Part shown: positions 33,878 to 43,395 of the stretch, piece by piece
Layout: each line of letters starts with the position of its first letter
Position numbering within the stretch: position 1 is the stretch's first letter
NCBI GenBank assembly: GCA_003973265.1
Contig: QNYZ01000043.1
Span: 1-64,000 of the forward strand
Length of the DNA: 64,000 nucleotides
Direction: 5' to 3'
DNA from: Deltaproteobacteria bacterium
GTDB lineage: Bacteria > Desulfobacterota > Desulfobacteria > Desulfobacterales > QNYZ01
Program-made: the position numbers and the translations under genes
The notes under the pieces: model-generated
Seen by the model: the letters and a program-made list of their open reading frames with translations, nothing else
Told to the model about the DNA's origin: nothing
The model's database searches: none

Positions 33878-35557
33878 ATGGCAGATAAAACCGAATTGGA
33901 AGAAATAAAAAAAGGCCGGGAAACATGGGAAAAGGGCCCGCTGAACAAGGCGCTCTCCCGGTTCGGAGAACGTAAAAAAAAGTTTACATCGATTTCCGGA
34001 ACACCCGTCAATCGCATCTATACCCCGGAAGATACGGCTACCCTCCGATATCAGACCGATCTGGGGTTTCCCGGCAATTATCCTTACACGCGTGGGGTTC
34101 AGCCCACGATGTACCGGGGCCGGTTCTGGACGATGCGTCAATACGCCGGTTTCGGCAGTGCCGCCGAAACCAACGCCCGTTACCGGTATCTGCTCGAAAA
34201 GGGGCAGACCGGCCTGAGCGTCGCCTTTGATCTGCCCACCCAGGCCGGCTACGACAGCGATCATGCTCTATCCATGGGCGAAGTGGGCAAAGTCGGTGTG
34301 GCCATTGATTCCATTGATGACATGCGCGTGCTGTTCGACCGGATTCCCCTGGACAAGGTGACCACCTCCATGACGATCAATGCGCCGGCCACCATATTGC
34401 TCGGTATGTATCTGGCGCTGGCCGAAGCGCAGAACGTTTCCTGGGATAAGGTGGGCGGTACGGTACAAAACGATGTGCTCAAGGAGATCATCTGCCGCGG
34501 GCAGTACATCTATCCGCCGGGACCGACCATGCGCCTGACCGTTGATTTAATTGAATTCTGCCAGAAACACGTTCCCCGCTGGAATACGATCAGTATCAGC
34601 GGGTACCATATCCGGGAATCCGGCTCCACGGCCGCCCAGGAAATCGCCTTTACCATCGCCGACGGGATCGCCTATGCAAAGGCGTGTGTCGACCGCGGCA
34701 TGGATGTCGATCAATTTGCGGGACGGCTGTCGTTTTTCTTCAATGCCTTTACTAATGTTCTGGAAGAAGCGGCCAAGTTCAGAGCGGCCCGGCGGGTGTG
34801 GGCCAAAGTGATGAAGGAGCGCTTTGGTGCGAAGAATCCGCGGGCGATGATGCTGCGCTACCATGTTCAGACCGGCGGGGTCACGCTGACGGCGCAGCAA
34901 CCGCTGAACAATATTGTCCGGGTCGGGCTTCAGGCGTACGCGGCATCTCTGGGCGGCTGCCAGTCGCTGCATACCAATTCCTATGATGAGGCCCTTTGCC
35001 TGCCCACCGAAGAGGCGGTTACCGTGGCGCTCAGAACCCAGCAGATCGTGGCCGAGGAAAGCGGGAGTACGGATACGATCGATCCTTTGGCCGGGTCTTA
35101 TTATGTGGAATCGATGACGGACCAGATCGAGGCGGACGTGAACGAATACATCGAAAAAATTGATGCCAGGGGCGGGACGCTTCAGGCCATCGAAGAGGGA
35201 TATATCCAGAAGGAGATTCAGAACAGTGCCTATCGGTTTCAAAAGGAGATTGAATCCGGAGAGCGGGCCTACGTGGGGATCAATAAGTACCAGATGGAGG
35301 AGCCCCCGCCGGAAAATCTGCTCAGAATTGACATGTCGGTGGGAGAAAAAGAGACGGAAAAGCTCAAGGCGCTTCGCGCCGAACGGAACCCTGATGCCTG
35401 GCAGGCCGCCCTGGGCCATCTGAGGGAAGTAACCAAATCCGGTGATAATGTCATGCCGGCGGTTATCGAAGCGGTCAAGGCCCGCGCCACGGTTGGCGAA
35501 ATTTGCGATGTCTGGCGCGAGATTTTCGGAGAGTACCGCCCCAAGGAATTCGTTTAA
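33878..35557 (+). CDS. Methylmalonyl-CoA mutase, catalytic (large) subunit
   Basis: A 559-residue TIM-barrel subunit of adenosylcobalamin-dependent methylmalonyl-CoA mutase, which rearranges (R)-methylmalonyl-CoA to succinyl-CoA. Family segments include RIYTPEDTATLRYQTDLGFPG, YPYTRGVQPTMYRGRFWTMRQYAGFG, SVAFDLPTQAGYDSDH, NISG-like TISISGYHIRESGSTAAQE and LTAQQPLNNIVRVGLQA. The length is that of a split mutase; the B12-binding domain is encoded separately downstream at 35612. In this configuration the enzyme is an alpha2beta2-like assembly. Confidence 0.95.
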   Translation: MADKTELEEIKKGRETWEKGPLNKALSRFGERKKKFTSISGTPVNRIYTPEDTATLRYQTDLGFPGNYPYTRGVQPTMYRGRFWTMRQYAGFGSAAETNARYRYLLEKGQTGLSVAFDLPTQAGYDSDHALSMGEVGKVGVAIDSIDDMRVLFDRIPLDKVTTSMTINAPATILLGMYLALAEAQNVSWDKVGGTVQNDVLKEIICRGQYIYPPGPTMRLTVDLIEFCQKHVPRWNTISISGYHIRESGSTAAQEIAFTIADGIAYAKACVDRGMDVDQFAGRLSFFFNAFTNVLEEAAKFRAARRVWAKVMKERFGAKNPRAMMLRYHVQTGGVTLTAQQPLNNIVRVGLQAYAASLGGCQSLHTNSYDEALCLPTEEAVTVALRTQQIVAEESGSTDTIDPLAGSYYVESMTDQIEADVNEYIEKIDARGGTLQAIEEGYIQKEIQNSAYRFQKEIESGERAYVGINKYQMEEPPPENLLRIDMSVGEKETEKLKALRAERNPDAWQAALGHLREVTKSGDNVMPAVIEAVKARATVGEICDVWREIFGEYRPKEFV

Positions 35558-35576
35558 CCGTTTTAATTTTTGAGCT

Positions 35577-35592
35577 GGCCGGCGGGCCGGCC
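35577..35592 (+). promoter_or_regulatory. GC hairpin between the two mutase subunit genes
   Basis: GGCCGG-CGGG-CCGGCC forms a six-base all-GC stem in the 54-base gap between the mutase subunits, about 10 bases before the ribosome site AAAGGA. It could protect the downstream mRNA or slow transcription and so adjust subunit ratio. There is no U-tract, so it is not a terminator. Confidence 0.45.
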
Positions 35593-35611
35593 GACGAAAA
35601 AGGAATCGATC

Positions 35612-36010
35612 ATGGCAAAGAAAAAATTAAAAATTATCGTGGCCAAACCGGGTCTGGACGGACATGACCGGGGGGCCAAGTTATTATGCCGGATTTTCGC
35701 CGAAGCCGGTATGGAAGTGGTCTATACCGGCCTGCGGCAAACCCCGGAGATGATCGTCGAAGCGGCGTTGCAGGAGGATGCCGATGTGGTCGGGTTGAGC
35801 AGCCTTTCCGGTGTGCACAATTATTTTTTCCCCAGGGTGGTATCCCTTTTAAAAGAAAAGGACATGGCGGATGTCCTCGTGGTGGGTGGCGGTATTATTC
35901 CCGATGAAGATGTGTCGAGCCTGAAAGCGGCCGGTGTGGCCGAGATTTTCGGGCCGGGAACCCGCACGGACGAAATCGTTCAGTACATTGAGGGAAATGT
36001 GGCTGGATAA
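35612..36010 (+). CDS. Methylmalonyl-CoA mutase, cobalamin-binding (small) subunit
   Basis: A 132-residue B12-binding domain. It begins [21 protein letters not shown], where [10 protein letters not shown] is the DxHxxG cobalamin motif with the lower-ligand His. [18 protein letters not shown] and [15 protein letters not shown] complete the Rossmann-like fold. I chose the ATG at 35612 with AAAGGA upstream over a longer in-frame start. It completes the mutase with the 559-residue subunit. Confidence 0.95.
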   Translation: MAKKKLKIIVAKPGLDGHDRGAKLLCRIFAEAGMEVVYTGLRQTPEMIVEAALQEDADVVGLSSLSGVHNYFFPRVVSLLKEKDMADVLVVGGGIIPDEDVSSLKAAGVAEIFGPGTRTDEIVQYIEGNVAG

Positions 36011-36066
36011 AAAGTGGCGTTAATTGGCGAAATCCCGTTTCTCCGGACCCGTTATATGGAAATATC

Positions 36067-37032
36067 ATGCCCTCTGAATTAGCCAGACAAGTATTGGACG
36101 GCTCTCCGCGCGCATTGGCGCGGGTGATTACCTGGGTGGAAAACGACGATCCCCGGGCCGTTGAATGCCTGGAAATTCTCTATCCGCATATGGGGCGGGC
36201 CCATATTCTGGGGCTGACCGGCTCTCCCGGCGCCGGTAAAAGTTCCCTGACGGACCAGCTTACCCATCATTTCAGAAACGCGGGTAAAACCGTGGGCATT
36301 GTTGCGGTGGACCCGTCCAGCCCGTTTACCGGCGGCGCTTTGCTGGGCGACCGGATTCGCATGAGCCGCCATGCCGGGGACCCCGGTGTGTTTATCCGCA
36401 GTATGGCCACGCGCGGGTTTTTAGGCGGGCTGGCCCAGACCACGGATAACGTGGTCAAGGCCATGGATGCGGCGGGCAAGGATGTGGTCATCGTCGAGAC
36501 CGTTGGCGTCGGCCAGGATGAAATAGATATCATGCGCATTGCCGATACGATCTGCCTGATCCTGGCGCCGGGATACGGAGATATCATTCAGAGCATGAAG
36601 GCCGGGGTGATGGAAATCGCCGATATCTATGTGATCAATAAATCCGACCATGCCGGAGCGGATCAGCTCTATACCGAAGTCAACAGCCGTATTTTGCAGG
36701 ATTCGCAGATCCGGAAAAGGGATCGGGAGCCGCCGCCCGTGGTCAAAACCGTGGCCACGGAAAAGAGAGGTATCGATGACCTGATGGCCGCCATCGAATC
36801 GTGCCGATGTCAGCTGAAAGAGAGCGGCGCCCTGCTTGAAAAACGGCGCGAGCGGATCCGGCAGCAGACATTCCAGATGATTCAATTTGCGTTGTTTCAA
36901 CTGCTGGAAAAGGAACTGGCCCAAAATGGCCGTCTGGACCGGCTGGTGGATGCCATTATCGAAAAAAAGGAAAATCCCTACCAGGCCATGCGCGAAATCG
37001 TGGATGAATTTATCAAGGTGCCCGCCGGATAG
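36067..37032 (+). CDS. meaB: Methylmalonyl-CoA mutase-associated GTPase MeaB
   Basis: A 321-residue G3E-family GTPase that gates adenosylcobalamin delivery to, and protects, methylmalonyl-CoA mutase. It has Walker A GLTGSPGAGKSSLTDQL at about residues 55-71, VAVDPSSPFTGGALLGDRIRM, VVIVETVGVGQDEIDI and NKSDHAGADQL (NKxD). Its location directly after the mutase subunits supports the assignment over ArgK-type transport annotations. Confidence 0.95.
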   Translation: MPSELARQVLDGSPRALARVITWVENDDPRAVECLEILYPHMGRAHILGLTGSPGAGKSSLTDQLTHHFRNAGKTVGIVAVDPSSPFTGGALLGDRIRMSRHAGDPGVFIRSMATRGFLGGLAQTTDNVVKAMDAAGKDVVIVETVGVGQDEIDIMRIADTICLILAPGYGDIIQSMKAGVMEIADIYVINKSDHAGADQLYTEVNSRILQDSQIRKRDREPPPVVKTVATEKRGIDDLMAAIESCRCQLKESGALLEKRRERIRQQTFQMIQFALFQLLEKELAQNGRLDRLVDAIIEKKENPYQAMREIVDEFIKVPAG

Positions 37033-37072
37033 TTTTTCGATTGCTTTTTGCTTGACAAAAGGCAGGGGGTTT

Positions 37073-37132
37073 ATGAAAAGATTAACTCTTTTGCCCCTGA
37101 TTATATACTTAATATCAGGATTGTCTGCTTAA
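37073..37132 (+). CDS. Possible 19-residue hydrophobic leader peptide
   Basis: An ATG with AGGGGG upstream opens a 19-codon frame, MKRLTLLPLIIYLISGLSA, ending in TAA. It has a positive N-terminus and a hydrophobic core like a signal peptide without a mature protein. It sits in the gap between meaB and the carboxyltransferase gene, 52 bases before the latter's ATG. It may be a leader peptide, a relic of a lipoprotein gene, or chance. Confidence 0.3.
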   Translation: MKRLTLLPLIIYLISGLSA

Positions 37133-37183
37133 TATCGGTGATTGGCAGGCACAGCACCGTATATCAGTGAAAGGAAATAAAAA

Positions 37184-38737
37184 ATGGGTGTCATGGAAGA
37201 CAAAATCAGGGATCTGAAAGTACGCGAGGAAAAGATCCGGAAGATGGGCGGCGACAAAGCCGTTGCCAAACAGAGGGAGAAGGGCAAGCTCACCGCTCGT
37301 CAGCGGATTGGTCTGCTTTTTGACAAGGGGACATTCCGGGAGCTGGACATGTTTGTCACCCACCGGTGCGTTAATTTCGGGATGGAAGATGTTGAAATTC
37401 CGGCGGATGGCGTGGTTACCGGGCACGGCCTGGTGGATGGGCGCCCGGTCTTTGCCTATGCCCAGGATTTCACGGCCCGGGCCGGCAGCCTGGGTGAAAT
37501 GCATGCCAAAAAAATATGTAAAGCCATGGATATGGCCCTCAAATCCGGCGTCCCCTTCGTGGGCCTCAATGATTCGGGCGGCGCACGGATTCAGGAAGGC
37601 GTGGATGCCTTATCCGGCTATGGCCAGATATTTTTCAGAAACTCCAATGCATCCGGCGTGATTCCGCAGATTTCAGCCATCATGGGGCCCACGGCCGGCG
37701 GGGCCGTTTATTCACCGGCCATGACCGATTTTATCTTCATGGTTAAAAACAGCAGCTATATGTTTATCACCGGCCCCAATGTGATCAAATCCGTTACCGG
37801 CGAGAAGGTTTCTTTCGAGGAGTTGGGCGGTGCCATGACGCACAATGAAAAGAGCGGGGTGGCCCATTTTGCCGCTGAAAGCGATGAAGATGCGTTAAAT
37901 CAGATCCGGGAGCTGCTCTCGTATCTGCCCGCCAACAACATGGAAGACCCGCCCATCATGGATACCGGCGACAACCCGCGGCGGACCGATCCGGCGCTCA
38001 ATACGATTATTCCGGATAATCCGAACCAGTCGTACGACATGAAGGATGTGATTGCCTCCCTTGTGGATAACGGCAGGATTTTTGAACCGCATCAATATTT
38101 CGCCAAAAACATGATTGTCTGTTTTGCCCGCCTGAACGGGCGCACCATCGGAATTATCGCCAACCAGCCCAATGTGCTGGCCGGTTGTCTGGATATCGAC
38201 GCGTCGGACAAAGCCACGCGGTTTATCCGGTTTTGTGATGCTTTTAATATCCCCTTGCTGACCATCGCCGATGTGCCGGGGTATCTGCCGGGGAGCCAGC
38301 AGGAGTGGGGCGGCATTATCCGTCACGGCGCAAAACTGCTCTGGTGTTATTCCGAAGCCACGGTTCCCAAATTGCTGCTGGTGACCCGTAAAGACTACGG
38401 CGGGTCGTACCTGGCCATGTGCTCCAAGGACCTGGGAGCCGATTATGTCTTGGCCTGGCCCGGCGCCGAGATCGCCGTGATGGGGGCCGCCGGTGCGGCC
38501 AATATTATTCATCGACGCGAAATAGAAGGGGCCGATGATCCCAAAGCCAAGCGGGAAGAGAAAATCGCTGCCTATGAAGCGCTGTTCTCCAATCCATATT
38601 GCGCGGCCGCACGCGGCTATGTGGATGCTGTCATCGAACCGTCCGCCACCCGTCCGCGTTTGATCGATGCACTGGAAGTGCTGTGCGCCAAGCGGGAAGT
38701 TCGCCCGCCCAAGAAGCACGGCAATATCCCGATGTAG
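37184..38737 (+). CDS. mmdA: Methylmalonyl-CoA carboxyltransferase 12S-type subunit
   Basis: A 517-residue acyl-CoA carboxyltransferase subunit of the family of transcarboxylase 12S, propionyl-CoA carboxylase beta and methylmalonyl-CoA decarboxylase alpha. It has AKQREKGKLTARQRIGLLFD, FAYAQDFTARAGSLGEMHAKK, FVGLNDSGGARIQEGVDALSGY, GPTAGGAVYSPAMTDFIFMV and GGIIRHGAKLLWCYSEATVPK. It binds methylmalonyl-CoA/propionyl-CoA and exchanges the carboxyl with biotin. The neighbours decide the role: the next large gene supplies a 5S-type plus biotin domain, and no biotin carboxylase or membrane decarboxylase subunit is here. Confidence 0.9.
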   Translation: MGVMEDKIRDLKVREEKIRKMGGDKAVAKQREKGKLTARQRIGLLFDKGTFRELDMFVTHRCVNFGMEDVEIPADGVVTGHGLVDGRPVFAYAQDFTARAGSLGEMHAKKICKAMDMALKSGVPFVGLNDSGGARIQEGVDALSGYGQIFFRNSNASGVIPQISAIMGPTAGGAVYSPAMTDFIFMVKNSSYMFITGPNVIKSVTGEKVSFEELGGAMTHNEKSGVAHFAAESDEDALNQIRELLSYLPANNMEDPPIMDTGDNPRRTDPALNTIIPDNPNQSYDMKDVIASLVDNGRIFEPHQYFAKNMIVCFARLNGRTIGIIANQPNVLAGCLDIDASDKATRFIRFCDAFNIPLLTIADVPGYLPGSQQEWGGIIRHGAKLLWCYSEATVPKLLLVTRKDYGGSYLAMCSKDLGADYVLAWPGAEIAVMGAAGAANIIHRREIEGADDPKAKREEKIAAYEALFSNPYCAAARGYVDAVIEPSATRPRLIDALEVLCAKREVRPPKKHGNIPM

Positions 38738-38792
38738 CCAGTTGGCTTAAGCCGGCAGGAAACGAGATGGTACAAAAAACACGGAGATCACG

Positions 38793-39002
38793 ATGGAAAA
38801 TAAAAAATTAGCGGCGGCCGTTGCAGCGATAACGGCCTATATCAAAACCGAGGAAGAAGCAGTGCTGGCCATGTCCGCACCCAAAATTCCCCGGCCGGCG
38901 ATATTGCCGATCACCCTTTGGGGCATGAGTGGCCGCCAGGCCATGATGCAGAATCGCGGTCTGATGCAGATGAAGACGTTTCACCGGCCGATATCCCGCT
39001 GA
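38793..39002 (+). CDS. Small protein inside the transcarboxylase cluster
   Basis: A 69-residue protein between the 12S and 5S-1.3S genes. The N-terminal 25 residues (LAAAVAAITAYIKTEEEAVLA) form an amphipathic helix. The second half has LPITLWGMSGRQAMMQNR and a QMKTFHR end, with many Met and Gln. No membrane segment is convincing. Its position and separate ribosome site (GGAGATCACG) suggest an accessory or assembly subunit, comparable in place to the small subunits of sodium-pump decarboxylases or acyl-CoA carboxylases, but I cannot show homology. I consider it a real gene. Confidence 0.6.
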   Translation: MENKKLAAAVAAITAYIKTEEEAVLAMSAPKIPRPAILPITLWGMSGRQAMMQNRGLMQMKTFHRPISR

Positions 39003-39072
39003 TGGACGGCAGCTGAAACGGGAATGATATATAATCAAATGACATTACAGATAAAAAAGGGAGAATAGAGCG

Positions 39073-41097
39073 ATGAGTGACCACGACCAAGTCAAGATGA
39101 CCACCATGAATTATGAACCGGATCGGCCCCCGGCCGAAAACCCGCTAAAAATTGAAGATTTGACCTTGCGCGACGGTCACCAGTCCCTGTTTGCCACCCG
39201 CGGCCGCACCGAAGATATGATTCCGGTGGCCGAAAAGATGGATGAAGTCGGCTTCTGGGCGATGGAAGTCTGGGGCGGCGCCACTTTCGATACCATGCAC
39301 CGGTTTCTCAACGAAGACCCCTGGGAACGGATCCGGACCTTGAAACGTTACATTAAAAAGACGCCCTTTTCCATGTTGCTGCGTGGACAGAACCTGGTGG
39401 GATACCGCAACTACGCCGATGATGTGGCCGAGGCCTTTGTAGAGCGGGCGGCGGAAAACGGGATGGATATCTTCCGAACCTTTGACGCCCTGAACGACTA
39501 CCGCAATTTTGAGACGGTTGTTCCGGTCATCAAAAAATGCGGCAAGCATTTTCAAGGGTGCATCTGCTATACGATGACCGAACCGCGTCTGGGTGGTAAA
39601 GTATACAATCTCGACTACTATGTCGCTAAAGCCAAAGCCCTTGAAGATATGGGCGCGGATACGATCTGCGTCAAGGACATGGCCGGCCTGATTGCCCCGT
39701 ATGACGCCTACGATCTGATCAAGGCCTTGAAGGAAAACTGCAAAGTACCGATTCACCTTCACAGCCATTTTACGTCGGGGATGAGCCCGATGAGTCATTT
39801 AAAAGCCATCGAGGCGGGCGTGGATATCATCGACACCTGCATGACGCCTTATGCCTACCGCACGTCTCATGCGGCCATCGAACCGCTGGTGATGACGCTA
39901 CTGGGCACCAGCCGCGACACCGGCTTTGATATTCACAAGCTGGCAGAGATCAATGAAATATTTGAAAAAGAGATCATGCCCAAATATAAACACCTTCTCG
40001 ATGACTCCAAGGTATCCATCATTGATATCAATGTGCTGCTCCACCAGACGCCGGGCGGGATGCTGTCCAACCTGGTCAACCAGCTGCGCGAAATGGACGC
40101 GCTGGATAAAATCGGAGAGGTATACAAAGAACTTCCCCGGGTACGTAAAGAACTGGGTCAGATTCCACTGGTTACACCGACCAGCCAGATCGTCGGCATT
40201 CAGACGGTTAACAACGTGCTTTTTGATGACGAAAATGAGCGGTATAAGATGATTACCGATCAGGTAAAGGATCTTTGTTACGGCCTTTACGGCAAAACGG
40301 CAGTACCTATCGATGCGGAAGTACAGAAAAAAGCCTTGAAAGGGTATGAACGCGGTGAAGAGCCCTTTACCGGTCGACCGGCAGAGATATTGGAACCCGA
40401 ACTGTCCAAGGCAAAAGAAGAGATCGGTGATCTGGCCATTGACGAAGATGACCTTCTTTTATACGCCATCTACCCCGTTACCGGGAAAAGATTTCTTAAA
40501 TGGAAGTACGGCAAGGAGACCCCGCCGCCCGAGGTAATGCCCAAAACGCTGGATGAGGCAAAGAAAGAAGAAGAAATGGTTCGCAAGGCCAGGGCTGGTG
40601 AACTGGTCGAAAAGAAGACCGGCGAGTTACCGCCCAAGAGTGAAAATTTGCGGACGTTCAACGTATTCATGGACAACGAATATTATGAGATCGGGGTGGA
40701 CGAAGTCGGTGGATCACCGGTAATTGCTTATGCCCAGCCGATGTCGGCAGCCGCTCCGGCTCCAGCTGCTCCGCAATCAGCCCCGGCCGCACCGGCTCCG
40801 GCGGCCGCACCTTCCACACCGGCCGAAAAACCGGCCGAAAAACCGGCCGAAACAGCCCCGGCGGCCCCGGCAGGATCTGTTGATGGAACTCCGTTGGTGG
40901 CCCCCATGCCGGGAATGATCGTTGATTATGAAAAGGCAGTGGGGGACGCCGTAGAAGAAGGCGAGACCGTGGTGATTCTGGAAGCCATGAAAATGGAGAA
41001 TGCCCTGCCGGCTCCCTGCTCGGGAACGATCCAGGCGATCAACTTCAGCAGTGGTGATTCGGTACGAAAAAGCGATGTCCTTTGTGTCATCGGTTAA
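39073..41097 (+). CDS. Transcarboxylase 5S-type carboxyltransferase fused to biotin carrier (1.3S)
   Basis: A 674-residue protein in three parts. Residues ~20-480 are a PYC/OADA carboxyltransferase: LTLRDGHQSLFATRGRTEDM with metal-binding DxxQ-type residues, FRTFDALND, ICVKDMAGL with the Lys that becomes carboxylated, and HLHSHFTSGMSP. A Pro/Ala-rich linker follows (~555-605, with PAEK repeats). A biotinyl domain ends the protein, with EAMKMEN placing the biotinylated Lys at residue 640. It transfers carboxyl between pyruvate/oxaloacetate and biotin. With the 12S gene and no biotin carboxylase, a methylmalonyl-CoA:pyruvate transcarboxylase is the best reading. Oxaloacetate decarboxylase alpha or pyruvate carboxylase B are the alternatives. 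Confidence 0.88.
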   Translation: MSDHDQVKMTTMNYEPDRPPAENPLKIEDLTLRDGHQSLFATRGRTEDMIPVAEKMDEVGFWAMEVWGGATFDTMHRFLNEDPWERIRTLKRYIKKTPFSMLLRGQNLVGYRNYADDVAEAFVERAAENGMDIFRTFDALNDYRNFETVVPVIKKCGKHFQGCICYTMTEPRLGGKVYNLDYYVAKAKALEDMGADTICVKDMAGLIAPYDAYDLIKALKENCKVPIHLHSHFTSGMSPMSHLKAIEAGVDIIDTCMTPYAYRTSHAAIEPLVMTLLGTSRDTGFDIHKLAEINEIFEKEIMPKYKHLLDDSKVSIIDINVLLHQTPGGMLSNLVNQLREMDALDKIGEVYKELPRVRKELGQIPLVTPTSQIVGIQTVNNVLFDDENERYKMITDQVKDLCYGLYGKTAVPIDAEVQKKALKGYERGEEPFTGRPAEILEPELSKAKEEIGDLAIDEDDLLLYAIYPVTGKRFLKWKYGKETPPPEVMPKTLDEAKKEEEMVRKARAGELVEKKTGELPPKSENLRTFNVFMDNEYYEIGVDEVGGSPVIAYAQPMSAAAPAPAAPQSAPAAPAPAAAPSTPAEKPAEKPAETAPAAPAGSVDGTPLVAPMPGMIVDYEKAVGDAVEEGETVVILEAMKMENALPAPCSGTIQAINFSSGDSVRKSDVLCVIG

Positions 41098-41218
41098 CCA
41101 ACAAAGACGGCAGGCCGCAATAGCCCGTGAAAGCGCAAAGGAGATGCGGATGGTTCTTTTGCGCTTTTTATCTGTTCTGACGACGACCCGCGTTGAACGA
41201 TTTTAACAAGGAGATCCC

Positions 41219-42376
41219 ATGAAAATCCATGAATATCAGGCCAAGGAGCTGTTTCGGCAGTATGGTATTCCGATTCCCGATGGTCAGGTGGCCTTTTCAG
41301 TTGATGAAGCGGCAGCTACGGCCCGCCGGCTGGGGCAATACCCGGTGGTGGTAAAAGCCCAGATTCACGCAGGGGGCCGGGGAAAAGGCGGCGGGGTTCA
41401 GCTGGCCGATACGGCGCCTTCGGTGACCGAGGTGGCCGGCCGTATTCTGGGAATGACCCTGGTCACGCCCCAGACCGGACCGGCGGGACGTGTTGTTAAA
41501 AAGGTGCTGGTCGAGCAGGGGCTGAATATTGAAAAGGAGTTGTATCTCAGCTTGATCCCTGACCGGGCAACCGCCCAGATCGTGGTCATGGCCAGTGAAG
41601 CCGGCGGCATGGATATCGAAGAAGTGGCGGCCCGCACGCCGGAAAAAATCATCCGGGTGGCCGTCAACCCCCTGGCCGGTATTCAGCCGTATCATTGCCG
41701 GGAAGTGGCCTTCGGGTTGAAATTGTCTGCGCCGCTGATCAAGCAGTTTATCCCCATGCTTCAAAAACTCTATCAGCTTTTTGTCGATTACGACTGTTCC
41801 CTGGTTGAGATCAATCCGCTGGTTATCACGGCTGAAGAGACGGTGGTGGCCCTGGATGCCAAGATCAATTTTGACGACAACGCCCTGTTCAGGCACAAAG
41901 ATATCCTCGAATATAGGGACCTGGAAGAAGAAGATCCCCGGGAGATTGAGGCTGCCAAGTATAATTTGAACTACATCAATTTAGACGGCAATGTCGGCAA
42001 CATGGTCAATGGGGCCGGTCTGGCCATGGCCACCATGGACATCATTCAACGGGCCGGGGCGGAGCCGGCCAACTTTCTTGATGTCGGGGGCGGTGCCAGC
42101 GCCGAAATGGTTGAAAACGGATTCAAGATTATCCTGGCTGATGAAAACGTCAAAGGCATTCTCATCAATATTTTCGGGGGGATTTTACGCTGTGACGTAC
42201 TCGCCGAAGGCGTGGTGGCAGCGGCCAGAAAAACGGCGATCAAGGTCCCGGTAGTGGTTCGCATGGAAGGTACCAACGTAGAAAAAGGACGGGAAATACT
42301 GGAAAAATCAGGATTAAACCTGATTACCGCCGTTGATCTGAAAGATGCCGCCCGGAAAGTGGCGGAAATCGTCTAA
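41219..42376 (+). CDS. sucC: Succinyl-CoA synthetase beta subunit
   Basis: A 385-residue ATP-grasp subunit of succinate-CoA ligase. It starts KIHEYQAKELFRQYGIPIPDG, has KAQIHAGGRGKGGGVQLA, VDYDCSLVEINPLVIT, YNLNYINLDGNVGNMVNGAGLAMATMD and NIFGGILRCDVLAEGVV. Together with SucD it makes or spends one nucleoside triphosphate per succinyl-CoA. Here it completes the propionyl-CoA to succinate route. Nucleotide specificity cannot be set by eye. The ATG follows AAGGAGATCCC. Confidence 0.96.
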   Translation: MKIHEYQAKELFRQYGIPIPDGQVAFSVDEAAATARRLGQYPVVVKAQIHAGGRGKGGGVQLADTAPSVTEVAGRILGMTLVTPQTGPAGRVVKKVLVEQGLNIEKELYLSLIPDRATAQIVVMASEAGGMDIEEVAARTPEKIIRVAVNPLAGIQPYHCREVAFGLKLSAPLIKQFIPMLQKLYQLFVDYDCSLVEINPLVITAEETVVALDAKINFDDNALFRHKDILEYRDLEEEDPREIEAAKYNLNYINLDGNVGNMVNGAGLAMATMDIIQRAGAEPANFLDVGGGASAEMVENGFKIILADENVKGILINIFGGILRCDVLAEGVVAAARKTAIKVPVVVRMEGTNVEKGREILEKSGLNLITAVDLKDAARKVAEIV

Positions 42377-42443
42377 TGTCTCAATTCATCCGGGGGGATC
42401 GCCCGGGGACTATGATTTTATCAATGGATATTGAGGATCGATT

Positions 42444-43313
42444 ATGAGTATTTTTGTGGATCATACGACGCGCGTTCTTGTTCAGGGTATTACCGGTCGT
42501 GAGGGACAGTTTCACACCCGTCAATGTATAGCGTACGGCACCCGGGTGGTGGCCGGGGTAACACCTGGAAAAGGCGGCCGGAAAATGGATGATGTGCCGG
42601 TGTTTAATACCGTCCGGGAAGCGGTTGATCAGAGCGGGGCCAACTGCAGCCTGATTTTCGTACCACCGCCCTTTGCCGCCGACGCGATCATGGAGGCCGC
42701 CGATGCAGAGGTCGACCTGATTGTTACGATTACCGAGGGGATTCCGGTTCTGGATATGATGCGGGTTAAGAATTACCTGGCCACCCGGCCGGTCCGCCTG
42801 ATCGGACCGAATTGTCCGGGAATCATCACCCCGGGTGTCTGCAAGGTCGGGATCATGCCCGGGCCGGCCCACAAACCCGGCGGCCCCATCGGCGTGATTT
42901 CCCGCTCCGGCACCCTGACTTATGAGGTGGTCCACCAGTTGACTCAGCAGGGGATCGGCCAGACCACCTGTATCGGTATCGGCGGTGATCCGGTCAACGG
43001 GACCAATTTCATCGACTGCCTGGATGCGTTTCAGCAGGACCCGGATACCACCGGTATTGTCATGGTGGGCGAAATCGGCGGGTCCGCCGAAGAGGATGCC
43101 GCTGAATTTATTACCCGCCATGTCACCAAGCCGGTGGTTGGTTTTATTGCCGGGTTGACGGCCCCGCCGGGGCGTCGGATGGGGCATGCCGGCGCCATTG
43201 TCAGCGGCGGCAGTGGCACCGCCCAGGGAAAAATTGATGCCCTGAAATCCGCCGGTGTTCATGTGTGCGAGGATCTGGGGCGGCTCGGCGAGCTCTGCGC
43301 GGAGGTGTTTTAA
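42444..43313 (+). CDS. sucD: Succinyl-CoA synthetase alpha subunit
   Basis: A 289-residue CoA-binding subunit. It starts [26 protein letters not shown], has [42 protein letters not shown] and [11 protein letters not shown]. The phosphohistidine motif is [17 protein letters not shown] at about residues 247-263. It follows sucC by 67 bases, is the last gene of the methylmalonyl-CoA block, and is followed by hypA. Confidence 0.96.
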   Translation: MSIFVDHTTRVLVQGITGREGQFHTRQCIAYGTRVVAGVTPGKGGRKMDDVPVFNTVREAVDQSGANCSLIFVPPPFAADAIMEAADAEVDLIVTITEGIPVLDMMRVKNYLATRPVRLIGPNCPGIITPGVCKVGIMPGPAHKPGGPIGVISRSGTLTYEVVHQLTQQGIGQTTCIGIGGDPVNGTNFIDCLDAFQQDPDTTGIVMVGEIGGSAEEDAAEFITRHVTKPVVGFIAGLTAPPGRRMGHAGAIVSGGSGTAQGKIDALKSAGVHVCEDLGRLGELCAEVF

Positions 43314-43395
43314 TCCATGGGGACACCGGGGCATCTACTGATCAAATGGCTCCCCCGCTTTCCGGCGTTCCAGCCTTATCGCCTTATCGCCGATC

